From assembly GCA_002696485.1 (NCBI GenBank), contig NZTP01000083.1:22998-86997 (forward strand): DNA of 64,000 nucleotides, in the 5' to 3' direction. Made by a program: the position numbers and the translations under genes. A model generated the notes under the pieces. It did no database searches and was not told the DNA's origin. It saw only the letters and a program-made list of their open reading frames with translations. Below, in pieces: positions 17,816 to 25,893 of this stretch. This DNA is from Altibacter sp. (GTDB taxonomy: Bacteria; Bacteroidota; Bacteroidia; Flavobacteriales; Flavobacteriaceae). Positions within the stretch are counted from its first letter, which is position 1, and each line of letters opens with the position of its first letter.

Positions 17816-18744
17816 TATCGGTAGTCATTCCATTATACAATAAAGAGGCCTATATCGCAGAAGCGATCACGTCGGTATTGCAGCAATCGTACAGGGACTT
17901 CCAACTTATTGTCATCGATGACGGAAGCACAGATAGATCGTTGGAGGTCGCTTCGGGTTTTTTAGACAACCGACTTACATTGATCTCCATACCGAATCAA
18001 GGCGTTTCTGTAGCAAGAAACAAAGGTATCGGAGCAGCATCTTTTGAATGGATTGCCTTTCTCGATGCAGATGATTGGTGGGCACCCGATTTTCTGAAAG
18101 AAATAGTGAAGTGCATTGAAGCATATCCGCAGCACAAACTGTTCGCATCAGGCAGAAGCCACGTTTTTAGCGATCACGTTATGCGCTATGACAATCCGTA
18201 TCTTCCTGAAGACGGTGAGGTAGCGATCCTTAATTACTTTAAGGTGATTAGTAAGTACCTGCCGCTTATCAACTCTTCTAATGCGGTGATTTCAAAAACG
18301 CACTTGCTCGCCTGCGGATGCTTCAAAGAGCAACAAAAGAAGCATGAGGATCACGATCTTTGGATTCGTCTTAGCAAAGGAGAAGATGTGGTCTTCAGTA
18401 ATAGAAATCTGTCTTTCTATAGAAATTCCGGAAGTGGCGGAGCATCAAAGGCGTATTATCATCCTTCCGATTTCAAATTGTTCTTAAAGACCTTACTGAA
18501 TACAAAGCAAGAACTTTCAGCAAAAGAAAAGACGTATTTTGTGAAGTATTGTAATCGTTTCGTGCTGCTTACCTATATTAAGAATTACGGCTCCTATACC
18601 AGAGCCCAAGATCGCGAAGTGTATAAAGTGGCTAAGAAATTGGTAACGGGGTGGCAAAAGCAACTGTTGTGGATGTTGTTTCTAGTCCCCTACAAAAGAA
18701 CTTATCCATTCTTTAAACTTTTTAAAAAGCGCCATGGAAAATAA
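17812..18744 (+). CDS. Glycosyltransferase family 2, GT-A fold
   Basis: The 310-residue protein has a canonical GT2 N-terminus: SVVIPLYNKEAYIAEAI, VIDDGSTD near residue 40, NQGVSVARNKGI and the metal-binding DADDWW near residue 85. The catalytic-base region KKHEDHDLWIRLSKG is also present. It is cytoplasmic or membrane-associated and adds a sugar from a nucleotide donor. It overlaps the sulfotransferase gene by 11 bases, so the two are probably produced together. Confidence 0.88.
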   Translation: MISVVIPLYNKEAYIAEAITSVLQQSYRDFQLIVIDDGSTDRSLEVASGFLDNRLTLISIPNQGVSVARNKGIGAASFEWIAFLDADDWWAPDFLKEIVKCIEAYPQHKLFASGRSHVFSDHVMRYDNPYLPEDGEVAILNYFKVISKYLPLINSSNAVISKTHLLACGCFKEQQKKHEDHDLWIRLSKGEDVVFSNRNLSFYRNSGSGGASKAYYHPSDFKLFLKTLLNTKQELSAKEKTYFVKYCNRFVLLTYIKNYGSYTRAQDREVYKVAKKLVTGWQKQLLWMLFLVPYKRTYPFFKLFKKRHGK

Positions 18745-19624
18745 GGCGAATTTATTTATTGTTGGCGCTATGAAAGCGGGTACAACCTCCTTTATCGAGA
18801 CGCTATCAACGCATCCGGAGATCTACGTGTCACCGGTAAAAGAACCGCACTATTTTGTAAAGGAATTGCCGCGGGAACTGTACCAAGACTCTCGCTTTTT
18901 TGACCTTGACAAATATTTGGACCATCAATTCCCCGAACCCCTTCACATTACCAAGATCAAAACCGAAGCACAATACGCGCGACTGTTTTCGTTGGCTCAA
19001 AAAGAAACTTACAAAGCCGAAGCCAGTACCGCCTATCTGCATGCGCCGGAAGCTGCCCGATTAATTCATGCATACAATGCAGAGGCACGCATTATTATGA
19101 TATTGAGAGATCCGCTTAAACGTGCTTTTTCACATTACAAGATGAACCTTAGTCTTGGAAAGGAAAAAAGAACCTTCGAAAAAGCAATGCAAAATGATCT
19201 TGAGAAATATGACAATGACACATTACATTGGCATAGTTATCTGGGAATGAGTTGCTACGACCATGCTGTGAAACGGTTCGAGAAGTATTTCAGTCATATT
19301 CATATCATCCGTTTTGAGGATCTTATGAAACACCCTGAAAGCGTCTTCAGTGCCTTGGAAAACTTCTTAGGCATTGCACCGTTTACTAGAATTGCAACAG
19401 AACATAAGAATGAAAGTAAGGCGTTGCGGTTTCAAAAACTTTTTTATGTGCTGAAGCAATTTGGATTAAAGGATTATTTCTCCAAGATTTTTAGTGCTAC
19501 CTTTAGACAATGGTTGTTTCGCAAGGTGACTAAGAATAAAAAGCAAGAAATGGTTTTAACAGAAACTACTACATTGAGGTTAGTGGAAGTATTTAAAAAA
19601 GAATCACAACAATGGTCCTCTTAG
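18734..19624 (+). CDS. PAPS-dependent sulfotransferase
   Basis: This 296-residue protein belongs to the Sulfotransfer_1 superfamily. The 5'-phosphosulfate loop MKAGTTSF lies at 13-20, and the 3'-phosphate-binding segment RIIMILRDPLKRAFSHY lies near 118-134 with the conserved Arg and Ser. The family moves sulfate from PAPS to hydroxyl or amino groups, and this position indicates a carbohydrate acceptor. The cysC, cysD and cysN genes upstream supply PAPS and cysQ removes the PAP product, so all parts of a sulfation pathway lie in one locus. It overlaps both neighbouring genes. Confidence 0.88.
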   Translation: MENKANLFIVGAMKAGTTSFIETLSTHPEIYVSPVKEPHYFVKELPRELYQDSRFFDLDKYLDHQFPEPLHITKIKTEAQYARLFSLAQKETYKAEASTAYLHAPEAARLIHAYNAEARIIMILRDPLKRAFSHYKMNLSLGKEKRTFEKAMQNDLEKYDNDTLHWHSYLGMSCYDHAVKRFEKYFSHIHIIRFEDLMKHPESVFSALENFLGIAPFTRIATEHKNESKALRFQKLFYVLKQFGLKDYFSKIFSATFRQWLFRKVTKNKKQEMVLTETTTLRLVEVFKKESQQWSS

Positions 19625-20790
19625 ATATTTGTATTTGCACCATTATATTCCTGGTGGGTGTAAACCTTAAGAATTTCTTTTCCGGGTTTTCAAACATCGA
19701 AAAGCGATGGCTCACCGGCTTGTTCTTCTTCCATTTTTTTATTGCTGTAGTATTTCACTTTTACATTGCGACCAATGGTGGGGATGCCATTAAATACTGG
19801 ATGCTACCCAAGAACGGTACGTTCGACGACGTGTGGTTTTTGGTCGTGAATCAGCGTGCTTCCAGTTTTATCTACTTTTTCAATTACTTCCCATCGAATG
19901 TACTGGACCTTAGTATGTTCACAGGAAATATGTTATATGCATTGGTGGGCTACACGGCTTTTATATATTGGTTCAAGATATTTAAATCGTTATTTCCCAA
20001 CGGTGTTATTTTAAACGGTCTGACTTTGTTCAGGGTGCCTTTATTCCCCCTATTGTTGTTCCTTCCTAATTTACATTTCTGGTCATCGGGAATTGGAAAA
20101 GACGCTATTCTTTTTTTCTGCATCAGTATCTTTCTGTACGCATTATTGGATATTAAAAAACGCTTGGGACTAATGGGGGTGAGTATACTGTTGTCACTCC
20201 TCATAAGGCCGCACATCACACTGTTTCTATTATTGGCCTTTAGTTTGGGGTATTTGATCGACGGAAGATTGAAAGTGTACCAGAAAATAGCGGTATTCTT
20301 GGTTTTGGCTATTGGATTTGCCTCTATTTTTAACTATGTAGTACAATTTATCCAACTGGAAAGCCTGGAGGTAAGCAGTGTGGAGGAATTCGCAAGTACT
20401 CGGGTTTCTAATCTTAGTGAACAACGCACGGAGTCTGGGGTAGATATCTCTGCCTACCCCTTCCCATTGAAGGTGTTTACTTTTCTATACCGCCCATTGT
20501 TCTTCGATATTATTGGAGTTTTTGCCATCTTGTCTTCGTTCGAAAATGTAATACTGCTTCTTTTTACTGTGACTGTTTTGGTAAACAAACCTATCATTGC
20601 CTTCAGAAAGGGGAGCTATATTCTCAAAGGGGCCATCATTTTTTTTATCATGGGATCGGTCTCTTTTTCATTAATCCTTGGAAATCTGGGCATTATGCTT
20701 CGCCAAAAGAATATGTTTATTCCGGGGTTTCTTCTCTTCGGAATCTGGGTGCTTTATTATCGTAAATTACATAAGCTTCAAAGTGTATGA
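19612..20790 (+). CDS. Polytopic membrane protein, candidate Wzy polymerase
   Basis: The 392-residue protein has about ten hydrophobic helices and a long non-membrane loop around residues 240-290 (LESLEVSSVEEFASTRVS), the layout seen in Wzy-type O-antigen or capsule polymerases. Sequence-level Wzy proteins are poorly conserved, and I recognise no signature. The call rests on topology and on being the only polytopic protein besides the flippase in a locus that needs a polymerase. It overlaps the next gene by four bases. Confidence 0.55.
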   Translation: MVLLDICICTIIFLVGVNLKNFFSGFSNIEKRWLTGLFFFHFFIAVVFHFYIATNGGDAIKYWMLPKNGTFDDVWFLVVNQRASSFIYFFNYFPSNVLDLSMFTGNMLYALVGYTAFIYWFKIFKSLFPNGVILNGLTLFRVPLFPLLLFLPNLHFWSSGIGKDAILFFCISIFLYALLDIKKRLGLMGVSILLSLLIRPHITLFLLLAFSLGYLIDGRLKVYQKIAVFLVLAIGFASIFNYVVQFIQLESLEVSSVEEFASTRVSNLSEQRTESGVDISAYPFPLKVFTFLYRPLFFDIIGVFAILSSFENVILLLFTVTVLVNKPIIAFRKGSYILKGAIIFFIMGSVSFSLILGNLGIMLRQKNMFIPGFLLFGIWVLYYRKLHKLQSV

Positions 20791-21881
20791 GAGTGCTACA
20801 GGTGATCAATAGTTTAGATACGGGCGGGGCAGAGAAGTTATTGCTGGAAACCATTCCTAAATATCGCAATAAGGGGATAACCATGGACTTGCTTTTGCTC
20901 AATGGAGCACCCCATCCTTTCTTGCAAGAGTTTAGAAAAGTTTGTGATGCAAAGGTAATTCTGCTGGGAATGGGATCTGTGTACAATCCTTGTTTAATTC
21001 TGAAACTGAAACGCTATCTAAAGAACTATGATGTAATACATGTTCATTTATTTCCGGCATTGTATTGGGTGGCTTTAGCGAAAATAGTAACTCGGTCTCA
21101 AACTCCGCTTATCTTTACAGAACACAATACAACAAACAAACGACGTAGCCATTTTTTACTCAAACATATTGACAAAGTAATATACCGCAAATACACCAAA
21201 ATAATTACCATTGCTCCAGAGGTAGATCGATTGCTTAAGGCATATCTTGGTGGACTTGATTCAAAATTTCATCTAATCCCTAATGGCGTGGATGTTGAAA
21301 AGATTCATAGAACAGAACCTGCCAATCGAAATGAGTTTACCGCGGCACTTTCAACTCGCATTTTAGTACAAGTGGCCAGTTTTACCCCTCAAAAGGACCA
21401 GAAAACACTTATTGAGGCACTGCGACTCCTCAAGACGCCGGTGAAGTTACTTTTGGTCGGACAAGGACCTTTACAAACCGAATGCAAAGATTTGGTCAAG
21501 AAACTGAAGCTGCAGGAAAAGGTTCAATTTCTTGGGCAGCGAATGGATGTGCCGGCACTCTTAAAAATGGCCGATATTATCGTACTGTCTACCCATTATG
21601 AAGGTCTTTCTCTTTCAAGCATGGAAGCCTTGGCATCGGGAAAACCGTTTGTAGCTTCAAATGCTCCGGGCCTGGGCGGGGTGGTGGAAGGCGCAGGCGT
21701 CCTCTTTCCCACAGGAGACGCAGTGCAACTCGCCAGAGAAATAGAACAGTTGCTTTCAGATTCGAAGCATTATGACAGAATTGCGAATCTTGGTTTTGAA
21801 AGGGCAAAGCATTACTCACAAGAAAAAATGATCGAAAAACATAGAAACGTGTACAATCAATTATGCCAAAGCAAAAGCTAA
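20787..21881 (+). CDS. Glycosyltransferase family 4
   Basis: The 364-residue protein starts MRVLQVINSLDTGGAEKLLL, a GT4 N-terminal signature. It continues with IFTEHNTTNKRR, IPNGVDVEKI, LLVGQGPLQTECKDLVKKL and the donor-binding STHYEGLSLSSMEALASGKP. It is expected to extend the lipid-linked oligosaccharide at the cytoplasmic face. Donor and linkage cannot be read from sequence. It overlaps the downstream GT4 gene by 19 bases. Confidence 0.86.
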   Translation: MRVLQVINSLDTGGAEKLLLETIPKYRNKGITMDLLLLNGAPHPFLQEFRKVCDAKVILLGMGSVYNPCLILKLKRYLKNYDVIHVHLFPALYWVALAKIVTRSQTPLIFTEHNTTNKRRSHFLLKHIDKVIYRKYTKIITIAPEVDRLLKAYLGGLDSKFHLIPNGVDVEKIHRTEPANRNEFTAALSTRILVQVASFTPQKDQKTLIEALRLLKTPVKLLLVGQGPLQTECKDLVKKLKLQEKVQFLGQRMDVPALLKMADIIVLSTHYEGLSLSSMEALASGKPFVASNAPGLGGVVEGAGVLFPTGDAVQLAREIEQLLSDSKHYDRIANLGFERAKHYSQEKMIEKHRNVYNQLCQSKS

Positions 21882-23023
21882 TTCGTATCACCACAGTGCC
21901 ATTGTCGCTGGAGAAACTATTAGAAGGCCAACTTGCTTTCATGAGCGAACATTTCCAGGTGATCGCTGTTTCATCCGATAAGGAACGATTGGAACGGTAT
22001 GGTAAAAAAGAAGGCGTGGCGGTGTTCCACTTGGAGCTTACACGAAAGATCACACCTTTCAAGGATCTGCGTGCGGTGTATAAACTTTATAGGTTTTTAA
22101 AAAAAGAGAAACCGCTCATTGTGCATACACACACGCCCAAAGCTGGTACCGTGGGTATGTTGGCTGCATGGTTGGCCAAAGTTCCGCTGCGACTTCATAC
22201 GGTAGCCGGTCTACCTCTAATGGAAGCTTCGGGTTTTAAACGTTTTGTGCTCAACACCGTAGAAAAATGGACCTATGCTTGGGCGACACATGTGTACCCT
22301 AATTCGCATGGACTGTATGATTTTATTCTTTCTGAAAGGTTTACAAGGCCATACAAGCTGAAGGTACTTGGAAACGGTAGCTCCAATGGTATTGACCTTT
22401 CGTATTTCGATCCGAACCTCTTTCCGAAGCAATCGAACCTACTATGTAAGGAACAGTTGGGCATCCCGGAAACGAACACCGTTTTCCTTTTCGTGGGGCG
22501 AGTCGTTAAAGACAAAGGTATTACCGAATTGATAGATGCGTTCATACGGTTACATAAAGAGCATAACAGTTGTACATTATTGCTTGTAGGACCGCTCGAA
22601 GCAGAGTTAGACCCATTGCCGATGCAAACATCCCGGTATATAGAGAACCACCCCAATATTGTATCGGTGGGCTATCAGCAGGATGTGCGTCCTTATTTTG
22701 CTATTAGTGATCTCTTGGTATTCCCTAGCTACCGTGAAGGGTTTCCTAATGTAGTACTGCAGGCTAATGCAATGAGATTGCCGGCTATTGTGACTAATAT
22801 CAACGGTTGTAATGAGATCATTACACACGGGTATAACGGAATCATAATTCCGGTGAAAGATACAGACAGTGTGTATCATGCCATGAAAAAGCTTAAAAAC
22901 GATAAAGTACTGTACGATCAACTAACCTTACACGCTCGTAACGAGATTGTTGAGAAATACGACCGAAATGAAATTCGTAACGCTTTATTAACAGAATATC
23001 GTGCTCTTCAAGCAAAGCTTTAA
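21863..23023 (+). CDS. Glycosyltransferase family 4 (partner of initiating transferase)
   Basis: The 386-residue GT4 protein has LTRKITPFKDLRAVYKLYRF, HTHTPKAGTVGMLAAWLA and LHTVAGLPLMEASG. These mark the subgroup that usually lies beside PglC-type sugar transferases and adds the second sugar (PglA-like). The C-terminal FVGRVVKDKGITELIDAF and FPSYREGFPNVVLQANAM supply the nucleotide-sugar pocket. The initiating transferase gene follows after 12 bases, in keeping with this role. Confidence 0.85.
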   Translation: MPKQKLIRITTVPLSLEKLLEGQLAFMSEHFQVIAVSSDKERLERYGKKEGVAVFHLELTRKITPFKDLRAVYKLYRFLKKEKPLIVHTHTPKAGTVGMLAAWLAKVPLRLHTVAGLPLMEASGFKRFVLNTVEKWTYAWATHVYPNSHGLYDFILSERFTRPYKLKVLGNGSSNGIDLSYFDPNLFPKQSNLLCKEQLGIPETNTVFLFVGRVVKDKGITELIDAFIRLHKEHNSCTLLLVGPLEAELDPLPMQTSRYIENHPNIVSVGYQQDVRPYFAISDLLVFPSYREGFPNVVLQANAMRLPAIVTNINGCNEIITHGYNGIIIPVKDTDSVYHAMKKLKNDKVLYDQLTLHARNEIVEKYDRNEIRNALLTEYRALQAKL

Positions 23024-23031
23024 TACCTTTG
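23024..23031 (+). promoter_or_regulatory. Internal -7 element before the initiating transferase
   Basis: TACCTTTG matches TAnnTTTG exactly. It lies only five bases from the GTG start of the transferase gene, so transcripts from it would be leaderless or nearly so. Confidence 0.35.
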
Positions 23032-23035
23032 CAAC

Positions 23036-23650
23036 GTGTATAAGAACCTTGTTAAAGTAATATTGGATTGGGTAGTGGCATTGGCACTATTTTTAGTGTT
23101 AACTCCTGTGTTTCTTTTGCTTACGGTGCTTTTGGCATTCGTAAATGCAGGGAGTCCATTCTTTCTGCAAAAACGACCCGGATTGCATGAACGTCTTTTT
23201 ACAATTGTGAAATTCAAGACCATGAATGATAAAATGGACTCAAATGGCCAATTATTACCCGATGAGAAGCGAATAACCGCTATTGGGAAAATAGTAAGAA
23301 AGACCTCTCTCGACGAGATCCCGCAATTAATCAACGTTATAAAAGGTGATATGAGTCTGGTAGGACCTAGACCCTTGTTGCCTCAATACATTCCATTGTA
23401 CAACGATTTTCAACGATTACGTCACAACGTAAAACCGGGAATTACTGGGTACGCTCAAGTCAATGGCAGGAATGCGATAGGTTGGCACGATAAATTTAAG
23501 TTGGACGTGTACTATGTGCAAAATCAAAGTTTTGCCTTAGACTTAAAGATCCTTTTTCAAACTCTATTTAAAGTCATGGCTTCTGAAGGTATTAGCGATG
23601 GAAGAACGCAAACAGTAACTTATTTTACAGGAAATGACAATAAAGAATAG
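23036..23650 (+). CDS. PglC-like initiating sugar-phosphate transferase
   Basis: This 204-residue single-domain (monotopic) polyprenyl-phosphate hexose-1-phosphate transferase has one re-entrant N-terminal helix, then QKRPGLHERLFTIVKFKTM, the catalytic Asp-Glu dyad in SLDEIPQLINV, and GDMSLVGPRPLLPQY. Family members such as PglC link a sugar phosphate, often a bacillosamine-type sugar, to undecaprenyl phosphate. The neighbouring aminosugar genes fit this substrate class. The start is GTG (VYKNLVKVILDW). No ATG is available near the expected N-terminus. Confidence 0.9.
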   Translation: MYKNLVKVILDWVVALALFLVLTPVFLLLTVLLAFVNAGSPFFLQKRPGLHERLFTIVKFKTMNDKMDSNGQLLPDEKRITAIGKIVRKTSLDEIPQLINVIKGDMSLVGPRPLLPQYIPLYNDFQRLRHNVKPGITGYAQVNGRNAIGWHDKFKLDVYYVQNQSFALDLKILFQTLFKVMASEGISDGRTQTVTYFTGNDNKE

Positions 23651-23966
23651 ACTTATTATGGCTGTAGACAGGTCCGAGACTGCTTACGGATATTACCTTG
23701 TGGATCGGAGTTTCTTTAAAGCACAGCGTATATACAGCGCCAACCTGATGGTCTATGGCTTGTTGGAATCCTATATGTTCGAGGCGCCTCATGAAAAGGA
23801 GCATATCTTTCAATACCTTTTTCATTTAGATGACTGGTTTGGCAGATTTGATTTCGAGGTGTCATCAAGGAATCCGGCTCCTGAAGACCACTTTGTGTTC
23901 GAAAGGATCGAAGGGGCAATAGCCTACCCAAAAGACTTTGTTTCAAATTTAAAAAGAAACGCATGA
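23634..23966 (+). CDS. Uncharacterised 110-residue protein in the aminosugar segment
   Basis: I do not recognise this protein. It is soluble, rich in aromatic residues (YGYYLVDRSFFKAQ, HIFQYLFHLDDWFGRFDFEV) and has no signal peptide or membrane segment. It overlaps the initiating transferase by 17 bases from the first ATG. A second ATG at 23658 would start seven bases after that gene's stop. It overlaps the formyltransferase gene by four bases (ATGA). Its tight packing shows that it is a real gene of the locus, perhaps an accessory or modifying factor for the aminosugar enzymes. No function is assigned. Confidence 0.65.
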   Translation: MTIKNRLIMAVDRSETAYGYYLVDRSFFKAQRIYSANLMVYGLLESYMFEAPHEKEHIFQYLFHLDDWFGRFDFEVSSRNPAPEDHFVFERIEGAIAYPKDFVSNLKRNA

Positions 23967-24721
23967 GATATGCATTTGCAGGGGATCGACAGATCGCCGT
24001 GAACATTTTAAACTTGTTACTTGCAAAAGGACATAGACCCAAGGCTCTTTTAGTGACCAACGGAATACACGCCACACATAAACAGGAGCTGTGTTCCCTT
24101 GCCGGGCTTGATAAAGAAATGGTTTTTGAAGGAAAGGATTTTACCAATTCAGAGAATATTGAGAAGCTCAAAGCGCTTGCGCTTGACTATATTTTCGGAA
24201 TTCATTTTCCATATATTATTCCTTCTGAAGTACTAACAATACCGCGTATTGGGTTTTTAAACCTACATCCTGCATATCTGCCGTACAACAAAGGATGGCA
24301 TACGCCTTCCTGGGCCATTTTGGACGGCACACCCTATGGTGCAACACTGCATTTCATGTCCGTTGCATTGGACAAAGGGGATATTATTTATCAAGAAAAG
24401 TTGGAAGTGCTGCCTAATGATACGGCCAACTCACTGTATGAAAAGGTTCTTTTACTAGAAGAAAAAGTATTCCAAAAGGCATTACCGGAGCTGGAATCTT
24501 TGCGCCCGAATCGTGAAGGTCAAACCGAAAAGGGTTCGGCGCATACAAAAAAGGACCTGAAAGCAAAACAGGAACTGGAGCTGGACGAACCTACCACCGC
24601 AGGAGACCTTATTGATAGACTACGGGCTCTTACTACCAATACTTGGGAAGAAGCAGCTTATTTTAAAAAGGACGGCAAAAAATACAAAGTGCAAATAGTT
24701 ATTCAAGAAACAGAAGAATGA
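23963..24721 (+). CDS. Formyltransferase-family protein, probable sugar N-formyltransferase
   Basis: The 252-residue protein has the formyltransferase fold shared by Fmt, PurN and sugar N-formyltransferases. The catalytic triad is readable as Asn100 and His102 in FLNLHPAYLPYNKG and Asp140 in LDKGDIIYQ. It lacks the C-terminal tRNA-binding domain of full-length Fmt (usually about 310 residues), and it sits beside an aminosugar-forming transaminase. Transfer of a formyl group from N10-formyl-tetrahydrofolate to a 4-amino sugar nucleotide is therefore the best inference. Both ends overlap neighbours by four bases. Confidence 0.8.
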   Translation: MRYAFAGDRQIAVNILNLLLAKGHRPKALLVTNGIHATHKQELCSLAGLDKEMVFEGKDFTNSENIEKLKALALDYIFGIHFPYIIPSEVLTIPRIGFLNLHPAYLPYNKGWHTPSWAILDGTPYGATLHFMSVALDKGDIIYQEKLEVLPNDTANSLYEKVLLLEEKVFQKALPELESLRPNREGQTEKGSAHTKKDLKAKQELELDEPTTAGDLIDRLRALTTNTWEEAAYFKKDGKKYKVQIVIQETEE

Positions 24722-25851
24722 AACCTGAAAAAATATGGCTTTCGTCTCCGCATATGGGGGGCAAGGAATTCGAATATGTGCAAGAAGCGTTTGCATCCAA
24801 CTGGGTGGCTCCCTTGGGTCCCAATGTGAACGGATTTGAAGCATCCCTTGAAGCGTATCTCGGCCAAGGCAGTCATATTGCAGCCCTGAGTTCCGGTACA
24901 GCCGCGATCCACTTGGCGCTTATTCTTTTAGGTGTGGAGCGGGGCGACGAAGTGCTGTGTCAAAGCTTGACCTTCTCGGCTTCAGCGAACCCGATCGTCT
25001 ATCAGGGTGCAACGCCCGTTTTTATAGATAGTGAACCGGATACCTGGAACATCTGCCCAAGTCATCTGGAAACGGCAATCAAGGATCGAATCGCAAAAGG
25101 CAAGAAACCCAAAGCGATCATAGCAGTACATCTCTACGGTATGCCTTTTAAAGTGAATGAAGTGATGGCAGTGGCCGAAAGGTATGAGATCCCCGTGATC
25201 GAGGATAGTGCCGAAGCGTTGGGAAGTAGCTATAACGGACAAAAATGCGGGACATTCGGTGCTATTGGAATCCTTTCCTTCAATGGTAATAAGATCATCA
25301 CGACCTCCGGGGGTGGGGCATTGGTCTCAAAGAACGAAAAAATAAAGGAAAAAGCGATCTTTTTGGCCACACAGGCGAGGGATGAAGCACCGCACTACCA
25401 ACACAGCGAGATAGGCTATAATTACCGACTTAGTAATATTTCGGCGGGGATCGGTCGCGGACAAATGGAAGTGTTGGACGAGCATGTGCAGTTACGCCGA
25501 AAGATGCATGACTTCTATAAATTAGTATTCGAGGACCGGGAGGGTATTTCAGTTTTTTCTGAACCTTCAGATATGCTGTTTTCTAATCATTGGCTTAGTT
25601 GCATCACAGTAGACGCTACTCGTGCCGGGATTTCTTCCGAAGCGATCCGGGAAGCCTTGGCTCAAGATAATATCGAATCCCGCACGCTTTGGAAACCTAT
25701 GCACCTGCAACCTGTATATTGGGACGCACCCTATTATGGTGCAAAGATTTCTGAAACTCTTTTCCAACAGGGACTATGTCTTCCTTCGGGCTCGAATCTT
25801 ACAGATACGGACCGTGAAAGGATATGTGCTGTTTTAGAAAAATGTAAGTAG
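24718..25851 (+). CDS. DegT/DnrJ/EryC1/StrS (PglE-like) sugar aminotransferase
   Basis: This 377-residue PLP enzyme converts a 4-keto sugar nucleotide to a 4-amino sugar using glutamate. Family marks are SSGTAAIHLALILLG (58-72), IEDSAEALGSSY with the PLP-pairing Asp at 163, and the Schiff-base Lys192 in SFNGNKIITTSGGG. It resembles PglE of bacillosamine synthesis in length and motifs. Its substrate should be supplied by the CapD/PglF-type dehydratase encoded next and its product used by the formyltransferase encoded just before. Confidence 0.88.
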   Translation: MKPEKIWLSSPHMGGKEFEYVQEAFASNWVAPLGPNVNGFEASLEAYLGQGSHIAALSSGTAAIHLALILLGVERGDEVLCQSLTFSASANPIVYQGATPVFIDSEPDTWNICPSHLETAIKDRIAKGKKPKAIIAVHLYGMPFKVNEVMAVAERYEIPVIEDSAEALGSSYNGQKCGTFGAIGILSFNGNKIITTSGGGALVSKNEKIKEKAIFLATQARDEAPHYQHSEIGYNYRLSNISAGIGRGQMEVLDEHVQLRRKMHDFYKLVFEDREGISVFSEPSDMLFSNHWLSCITVDATRAGISSEAIREALAQDNIESRTLWKPMHLQPVYWDAPYYGAKISETLFQQGLCLPSGSNLTDTDRERICAVLEKCK

Positions 25852-25859
25852 ATTATAGT

Positions 25860-25867
25860 TATATTTG
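25860..25867 (+). promoter_or_regulatory. -7 element before the dehydratase gene
   Basis: TATATTTG matches TAnnTTTG and lies 26 bases before the ATG at 25894, at the first sizeable gap in the overlapping gene string. No convincing -33 motif is seen. Confidence 0.5.
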
Positions 25868-25893
25868 TCTGACTCCCAGTCTTATTAAAACCT

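Noticed and set aside
23963-24721. Methionyl-tRNA formyltransferase
   Set aside because: At 252 residues it lacks the usual C-terminal tRNA-binding domain, and it lies between aminosugar genes.
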